This document shows positions 6,461-10,615 of a stretch of 10,615 bases of DNA, piece by piece. Below the pieces are notes generated by a model that made no database searches, was not told where the DNA came from, and was given only the letters and a program-made list of their open reading frames with translations. Position numbers and translations under genes: made by a program. Numbering within the stretch: the stretch's first letter is position 1; each line of letters starts with the position of its first letter. Source of the stretch: Gallicola sp. (GTDB lineage: Bacteria; Bacillota; Clostridia; Tissierellales; Peptoniphilaceae); NCBI GenBank assembly GCA_012798975.1, contig JAAZME010000317.1, positions 1 through 10,615 of the forward strand, written 5' to 3'.

Positions 6461-8813
6461 ATCAAAGATATCCGCCGAAAATATCGAAACCAAAAACAAA
6501 AATTTTAATTCAAAAAAAATAGGTTTAGACTATTCCCAAAAGAAGCTGGATGCCGACTCCATTATTCTGGGACAGGCAAAATATACCGACGACTTAACAG
6601 ATCGCAATACTTTGATTATAAAAATCTTAAGAAGTCCTTATGCTTCAGCAGAAATTAAGAATATCGATACATCCCAAGCACTTAAAATTGACGGCATCGT
6701 AGACATCTATACCTATGAAGATGTACCGAAGTCTAGATTTACCCTCGCAGGCCAATCCTATCCGGAAGCCTCCGCTTATGACCGTTTAATTCTCGATAAA
6801 GAGCTGCGTTATGTAGGAGATCCGGTCTGTCTTGTCGTAGGGAAGAACGAAAAAGCCTGCAATCAGGCCTTAAAAAGAATCAAAGTAGTATACGATATTA
6901 AAGAACCTGTCCTCGACTATAAAACAGCTCAAGACCATCAAAACATCATTCACGACAAGGATGGAACATTCTTCAAACTACCGCAGAAAGTCAGCGGCTG
7001 CGATATCACACGAAATCTTACTGCTGATTTTGAAAGAAGTTTCGGCGAAGATCCAGAGGAAGTTTTTTCAAAATGCGATCATGTTATCGAGCGAACATAC
7101 GAATGCCAGGCACAAGCCCACTGCATGATGGAAACTTACCGCTCCTATGCTTATATGGATCAGTGGAATCGTCTAACTGTAGTCTCCTCAACCCAGGTCC
7201 CTTTCCATATAAAAAGACAGCTTGCCATCGCCCTAGACATTCCCGCTTCCAGAATCCGAATAATAAAGCCCCGTGTAGGGGGAGGATTCGGAGGGAAACA
7301 GTCCTCCGTTACAGAAACCTATGCAGGTTTTGTCACCTTGATGACAGGAAGAGCTTCCAAAATTGTCTTGTCTAGAAAAGAGACCTTTGCTGCCACAAAC
7401 ACCCGACACGCTATGGAGCTTACTGTAAAAATGGGCGCCTCCAAAGAAGGGAGGATTGAGGCCATTGATATGACTGTCCTCTCCGATCAGGGCGCTTACG
7501 GCGAACATTCTTATACCACCTTAAATGCTGTAGGAGAAAAATCACTTCCTCTTTATAATAAAGTCCGTTCTGTCCGTTTCCGAGGGAAAGCCGTCTATAC
7601 CAACAAAGTTCCCGGAGGAGCTTTTCGGGGATACGGTGCTACCCAAGGAATTTATGCACTGGAGTGCTGTGTCAACGAGATGGCAAAAGAGCTTGATATG
7701 GATCCTATAGAACTCCGCCTTTTAAATATCAGCGGCGAAGGCGAAACAACTTTAGCTTACGGAAAAACTATAAACAGTTCAAAGTTGAAAGAATGTATTC
7801 TAAAAGGTAGAGAAATGATCCGATGGGATGAAAAGTACCCATCCTATACTGCCAAAGAAGGCAAGATCCGTTCCATCGGAATGGCCATCGCTATGCAGGG
7901 TTCCGGTATTGCAAATATCGACAGCGCTTCTGCTGAAATCCGACTAAACGAAACAGGAGATTACACCCTTTTAATGAGCGATACAGACTGCGGTACAGGA
8001 TCGGATACAATACTGACCCAGATGGCCGCTGAGGAATTGGGCTGCGAGATCGAAAAGATTACCCCGATCACTGCGGATACCGATACAACGCCTTTCGATC
8101 CCGGCTGCTACGCTTCCAGCGGAACCTATGTCACAGGAAACGCCGTTAAAAATGCATGTGAAAACTTAAAAGAAAACATTTTGAAAGAAGCTTCTGAACG
8201 ATATAGCGTCTCTTTAGAAAAACTGACATTGTCCGAAGAAAACATCTATCATGAAGACAGCCTTCTCTGTACAGTAGCTGAAATGGCTGCAGAGCTTACA
8301 AAAGGTGTTAACGGCAAACTTCTAAACGGCATCGGAAGCTTCGGCTCCTCCATCTCCCCTTCTCCTTATATGGCAGGATTTGTAGAAACGGAACTGGATC
8401 CTTTGACAGGGGAAGTAAAGGTAATCGACTACAAAGCTGTTATCGACTGCGGAACCGTGATTAACAAAAACTTAGCCGTAGTCCAAACAGAAGGCGGTAT
8501 TATGCAGGGCATCGGTTTTGCTCTCTACGAAGAAGTCCGATACGATGACAAAGGAAAGCTTCTAACAAGAGACTTTTCCTCTTATAATCTTCCTACCAGA
8601 AAAGAAAGCACCTCTATCGAAACAGCCTTTGAAGAAAGCTACGAACCTACAGGACCCTATGGGGCAAAATCCATCGGAGAACTGGTGATGAACACCCCTG
8701 CTCCTGCGATTACCCAAGCAGTCTATAACGCAACAGGAGCCGTTTTTAGAAAACTTCCCATCACAAGCGAAGAAATACTGTTAACCTTGGATGAAATGAA
8801 AAATAAAGAATAA
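6447..8813 (+). CDS. molybdenum hydroxylase, molybdopterin-binding large subunit (CoxL/XdhA type)
   Basis: Catalytic subunit of the xanthine oxidase family; it hydroxylates a heterocycle, aldehyde or similar substrate with water-derived oxygen. From ATG 6447 it has 788 residues. The N-terminal a/b-hammerhead domain starts near 35 (ILGQAKYTDDL). Cofactor motifs include VGGGFGGKQ (277-285), GAFRGYGATQ (391-400), DCGTGSDT (514-521) and GPYGAKSIGE (736-745), whose Glu745 matches the catalytic Glu (E1261 in bovine xanthine oxidase). The region of bovine Arg880, used to hold xanthine, does not show the ERALF-type sequence, so xanthine cannot be assumed. A start at GTG 6441 is also possible; a stop at 6423-6425 limits it upstream. 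The Shine-Dalgarno is weak (GAGTG), so translation probably depends on coupling to the 2Fe-2S gene, which the premature stop would disturb. No cofactor-maturation gene is adjacent. Confidence 0.92.
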   Translation: MTTFKSKISAENIETKNKNFNSKKIGLDYSQKKLDADSIILGQAKYTDDLTDRNTLIIKILRSPYASAEIKNIDTSQALKIDGIVDIYTYEDVPKSRFTLAGQSYPEASAYDRLILDKELRYVGDPVCLVVGKNEKACNQALKRIKVVYDIKEPVLDYKTAQDHQNIIHDKDGTFFKLPQKVSGCDITRNLTADFERSFGEDPEEVFSKCDHVIERTYECQAQAHCMMETYRSYAYMDQWNRLTVVSSTQVPFHIKRQLAIALDIPASRIRIIKPRVGGGFGGKQSSVTETYAGFVTLMTGRASKIVLSRKETFAATNTRHAMELTVKMGASKEGRIEAIDMTVLSDQGAYGEHSYTTLNAVGEKSLPLYNKVRSVRFRGKAVYTNKVPGGAFRGYGATQGIYALECCVNEMAKELDMDPIELRLLNISGEGETTLAYGKTINSSKLKECILKGREMIRWDEKYPSYTAKEGKIRSIGMAIAMQGSGIANIDSASAEIRLNETGDYTLLMSDTDCGTGSDTILTQMAAEELGCEIEKITPITADTDTTPFDPGCYASSGTYVTGNAVKNACENLKENILKEASERYSVSLEKLTLSEENIYHEDSLLCTVAEMAAELTKGVNGKLLNGIGSFGSSISPSPYMAGFVETELDPLTGEVKVIDYKAVIDCGTVINKNLAVVQTEGGIMQGIGFALYEEVRYDDKGKLLTRDFSSYNLPTRKESTSIETAFEESYEPTGPYGAKSIGELVMNTPAPAITQAVYNATGAVFRKLPITSEEILLTLDEMKNKE

Positions 8814-8819
8814 AAAGGC

Positions 8820-8850
8820 AAAAGGCTTGAAGAAAATCTTCAAGCCTTTT
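8820..8850. terminator. strong intrinsic terminator, likely bidirectional
   Basis: Perfect 14-bp stem AAAAGGCTTGAAGA (8820-8833) and TCTTCAAGCCTTTT (8837-8850) with an AAA loop, six bases after the hydroxylase stop codon. Both strands have T-rich 3' sides, so it can also end the convergent rlmH transcript. Confidence 0.85.
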
Positions 8851-8892
8851 ACCTTTTAATAGAAAACGCTAGTTAGGTCTAGCTCATGCCAC

Positions 8893-8936
8893 TCATTTCC
8901 TAATGACGGTGAATTTCCGTTCTTGGTTAGAAATGA
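8893..8936. other. imperfect nested hairpin in the convergent intergenic gap
   Basis: Between the hydroxylase terminator and the rlmH stop (8851-8988) no convincing gene is seen. An inverted repeat TCATTTCCTAA (8893-8903) and TTAGAAATGA (8927-8936) pairs with one bulge, and ACGG (8906-8909) and CCGT (8917-8920) pair inside it. A shorter GCTAG/CTAGC repeat lies at 8868-8872 and 8879-8883. There is no T run, so it is not an obvious terminator; it may be a 3'-UTR structure of rlmH or chance. Confidence 0.35.
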
Positions 8937-8988
8937 TCGTCCACCCTTCTTTTCTAGAGCTCTCCATATTTTTTCCAAGCTCTCTAAA

Positions 8989-9465
8989 TTATTTATGATA
9001 GTTCTCGTTATTGTTGATTTTACAAACACGATAGATCTGTTCTAATAAAACGATCCGCATCAGCTGATGAGGCAGTGTCATCTTTGAAAAAGAAAGATTT
9101 AAATCGCCTCTTTCTTTTACGTCTGGATGAAGTCCATGGGAAGATCCGATAATAAAAGAGAACCCTCCGTAGCCGTCTACTTCTTTTTCTTTTACAAATT
9201 TTGCCAAAGCCTCGCTGGCAAACTGTTTTCCTTCTACGGCTAGTACGATGCAAAAATCTTTACCGATCTTTTCCAGAATCTTTCGGCTCTCTTTTTCTAA
9301 AGCCTGCTCGATTTCTTTTTCTGAAGGATTCTGTCCCAGATTCTCCTCTTTTATCTCTATAATTTCTATCTTTCCGTAGCCTGAAAGCCTCTTTCCATAT
9401 TCTTTCTGGGCTTCAACGAGATATTTTTCTTTCAAGTTTCCTACTGTAATAATCTTATTATTCAT
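8989..9465 (-). CDS. rlmH: 23S rRNA pseudouridine-1915 N3-methyltransferase RlmH
   Basis: SPOUT-class methyltransferase that methylates pseudouridine 1915 in helix 69 of 23S rRNA on assembled ribosomes, using S-adenosylmethionine. The 158-residue length is normal for the family (about 155-160). The SAM-binding trefoil knot is visible as FSFIIGSSHGL (101-111) and LSFSKMTLPHQLMRIVLLEQIYR (123-145), and the chain ends with YHK as is typical. Small departures are IGSS where IGG-x is usual and an Asn-rich INNNEN before YHK. It begins three bases after the yycJ stop, with its GGAG site inside the end of yycJ, so the two form one operon. The yycJ-rlmH neighbourhood is familiar from the walRK region of Firmicutes. 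In staphylococci the 3' end of this gene (orfX) is the SCCmec attachment site. Confidence 0.95.
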   Translation of the reverse strand: MNNKIITVGNLKEKYLVEAQKEYGKRLSGYGKIEIIEIKEENLGQNPSEKEIEQALEKESRKILEKIGKDFCIVLAVEGKQFASEALAKFVKEKEVDGYGGFSFIIGSSHGLHPDVKERGDLNLSFSKMTLPHQLMRIVLLEQIYRVCKINNNENYHK

Positions 9466-9468
9466 CTT

Positions 9469-10266
9469 CTACTCCAATTCAATAATCCCGCTGGCATAAG
9501 ACCGATTGGCCACGGTCATATCGATATCTCTTTCTGTATCCAGCCCTAAAGACAAAAGATAATTGTTTACTGTATTAAATGCAACTCTTGGAGAATTGTT
9601 TTCGCTGCTCAAGTGTGCTAAAAAAACTTTCTCTCCACTTCCCTGAAGCACATCTCCTAAAAGCCTTCCACAGTCATCATTGGAAAGATGGCCTTTTGAC
9701 GAAAGGATTCTTTGCTTAAGCCGATAAGGATATATTCCATTTTTAAGCATGGCGATATCGTGATTGGATTCCACAAAAAAGATATCCGATCCTCGTATCG
9801 AGTCCATCATCTCTGTATTATAAAGACCTGTATCTGTAAGGAGACTGATCTTTTTCTCCCCTTTTTGAATGATATATCCGCAGGCTTCTGCACTGTCGTG
9901 AGAGGTGGTAACCGGAAGTATGTCTAAATCCCTAAGACCGAAATACAGATCGTTTTTAAAGATTAGAATATTATCTTCATCAATCTTGCCTATTTTATTT
10001 GTCATGGCGCACCATGTGCCTTCATTTGCTATGACAGGGATACGATAACGTCTGCTCAAGACCCCCACACCTTTAATATGGTCTGAATGTTCATGAGTTA
10101 CGAGTATCGCATCCAGTTCAGAAGGATCCACATCGATGGAATCAAGCAGCTTCTCCACCTGCTTGCCGCTGAAGCCTGCATCGATTAAAATTTTTGACCG
10201 GTCGCTCTCAACATAAATACAGTTCCCGCTGGAACCGCTGGAAAGCGAACAAAAACGTAAACTCAT
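9469..10266 (-). CDS. yycJ: YycJ/WalJ-family metallo-beta-lactamase-fold hydrolase
   Basis: Cytoplasmic MBL-fold metal hydrolase; WalJ (VicX, YycJ) has been proposed to act as a DNA exonuclease and to coordinate DNA replication with cell division, but its physiological role is not fully settled. The 265-residue protein has the signature HEHSDH (58-63: H58, H60, D62, H63), then H123 (TSHD), D145 (LTDTG), H193 (GHLSN) and H218 (LAHLS), a complete two-metal site in the order of the family. The N-terminus FCSLSSGSSGNC is characteristic. A GGGAGG site lies six bases before the ATG. The usual upstream partners walR, walK, yycH and yycI are not present; the gene upstream is a membrane protein with its own terminator, so yycJ-rlmH is a separated two-gene unit. 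Confidence 0.92.
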   Translation of the reverse strand: MSLRFCSLSSGSSGNCIYVESDRSKILIDAGFSGKQVEKLLDSIDVDPSELDAILVTHEHSDHIKGVGVLSRRYRIPVIANEGTWCAMTNKIGKIDEDNILIFKNDLYFGLRDLDILPVTTSHDSAEACGYIIQKGEKKISLLTDTGLYNTEMMDSIRGSDIFFVESNHDIAMLKNGIYPYRLKQRILSSKGHLSNDDCGRLLGDVLQGSGEKVFLAHLSSENNSPRVAFNTVNNYLLSLGLDTERDIDMTVANRSYASGIIELE

Positions 10267-10310
10267 TTTTTCCTCCCTAATATAGAAACATATTTTAATG
10301 TCGTAGTCTT

Positions 10311-10339
10311 ATTGTATACCCTTTTTAACCTAGTTAAAA
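10311..10339 (-). promoter_or_regulatory. possible yycJ promoter overlapped by an inverted repeat
   Basis: On the minus strand TTTTAA (10334-10339) and TACAAT (10311-10316) are 17 bp apart, a weak but correctly spaced promoter about 45 bp before the yycJ start. A perfect inverted repeat TTTTAAC (10323-10329) and GTTAAAA (10333-10339) covers the -35 and spacer, and could be an operator. Confidence 0.35.
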
Positions 10340-10360
10340 GCAGTATAATGAATTCTCTAT

Positions 10361-10390
10361 AAAAAAAGCACCGTACCCAACGATGCTTTT
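10361..10390 (-). terminator. intrinsic terminator of the upstream membrane-protein gene
   Basis: In the minus-strand transcript AAAAGCATCGT pairs with ACGGTGCTTTT (one G-U pair) around a 5-nt loop, an 11-bp stem followed by a run of seven U. It lies 11 bp after the stop codon at 10402-10404 and separates that gene from yycJ. Confidence 0.8.
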
Positions 10391-10401
10391 AAATCTTTAG
10401 T

Positions 10402-10615
10402 TTATAATTCGCTCTTTTCTTCTTCACTGTAAACAACTTTTCCCTTGCAGCTTTTCACCACTACAGGAATATTGTTCCGGCTCAAAACCCTCGCTTCTGC
10501 TTTCTCTTCCATCGGGTACAGTTTCCCCATGGATATAGCAAAAACAAAATAGATAAAAGCTGTCTGGTGCCAGAATATCGTCACATCCACCATACCGTGG
10601 ATAATAATAACCGCT
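10402..10615 (-). CDS. C-terminal end of a polytopic membrane protein, possibly O-antigen ligase/polymerase-like
   Basis: The frame stays open to the right edge, so this is the last 70 or so codons of a larger gene and not a 63-residue gene starting at the internal ATG (complement of 10591-10593), which has no ribosome binding site. The visible part has a hydrophobic stretch (AVIIIHGMVDVTIFW, then TAFIYFVFAISMG) and a charged cytoplasmic-looking tail of about 35 residues rich in Lys and Glu. The HGMVDVTIFWHQTAF pattern reminds me of the last membrane helices of O-antigen ligase/Wzy-type proteins in Clostridia, but the fragment is too short to be sure. It ends with a clear terminator. Confidence 0.55.
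   Translation of the reverse strand, partial: AVIIIHGMVDVTIFWHQTAFIYFVFAISMGKLYPMEEKAEARVLSRNNIPVVVKSCKGKVVYSEEEKSEL

Noticed and set aside
8894..8968. 24-codon minus-strand frame (MESSRKEGWTIISNQERK...) after rlmH.
   Set aside because: There is no Shine-Dalgarno sequence and it is too short to judge by composition; it coincides with the hairpin region, so I kept only the structure.
8956..8983. AGAGCT/AGCTCT dyad as a terminator for rlmH.
   Set aside because: The stem is short, the loop is 16 nt and there is no U run on the minus strand; the terminator at 8820-8850 serves better.
10344..10349. Plus-strand TATAAT as a promoter.
   Set aside because: No -35 and no plus-strand gene downstream; the region is explained by the minus-strand terminator and yycJ promoter area.
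10402..10593. A complete 63-residue gene starting at the internal ATG.
   Set aside because: The frame is open to the window edge without a stop and there is no ribosome binding site before that ATG; it is better read as the end of a larger membrane protein.

Overview
The window looks like chromosome of a low-GC anaerobic member of the Clostridia. It is AT-rich with strong AGGAGG-type ribosome binding sites. It carries an A-type flavodiiron protein, a desulforedoxin/superoxide-reductase-like fold, a CoxMSL-type molybdenum hydroxylase, and the YycJ(WalJ)-RlmH pair typical of Firmicutes. No tRNA, rRNA, CRISPR array, transposase or phage gene was recognised.

Layout. (1) Minus strand, 1-1862: the N-terminal part of a flavodiiron oxidoreductase (fprA, running off the left edge), preceded by a TtcA-family tRNA thiolase. 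(2) Plus strand, 2014-4143: a zinc-ribbon/transmembrane/SH3b protein, a perfect hairpin terminator, then a 1-phosphofructokinase-type PfkB kinase. A bidirectional terminator (4138-4164) closes this unit and the convergent minus-strand unit. (3) Minus strand, 4163-5000: an XRE-type HTH regulator with a desulfoferrodoxin-like C-terminus, followed by a 62-residue glycine-rich membrane protein. (4) A divergent 205-bp intergenic region with two palindromes. (5) Plus strand, 5206-8813: a three-gene molybdenum hydroxylase operon in the order FAD subunit, 2Fe-2S subunit, Moco subunit, ending in a 14-bp hairpin terminator. The 2Fe-2S gene carries a TAA exactly where the conserved Tyr of CRCTGY should be, and a family-like tail continues in frame behind it. 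(6) Minus strand, 8989-10615: the C-terminal end of a polytopic membrane protein with its own terminator, then yycJ and rlmH in tight tandem.

Most of the window is housekeeping: tRNA and rRNA modification, sugar phosphate metabolism and an MBL hydrolase. Two places stand out. One is the HTH regulator fused to a two-iron desulfoferrodoxin-like module, which keeps four Cys for the Fe(Cys)4 centre and His, His, Cys and His of the superoxide-reductase site but seems to lack the EKH-motif histidine. It looks like a candidate redox or oxygen-species sensor. The other is the molybdenum hydroxylase operon beside it, with its interrupted 2Fe-2S gene. The two units share a divergent intergenic region with a 16-bp perfect palindrome, so the regulator may control the hydroxylase, itself, or both. 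That link is inference.
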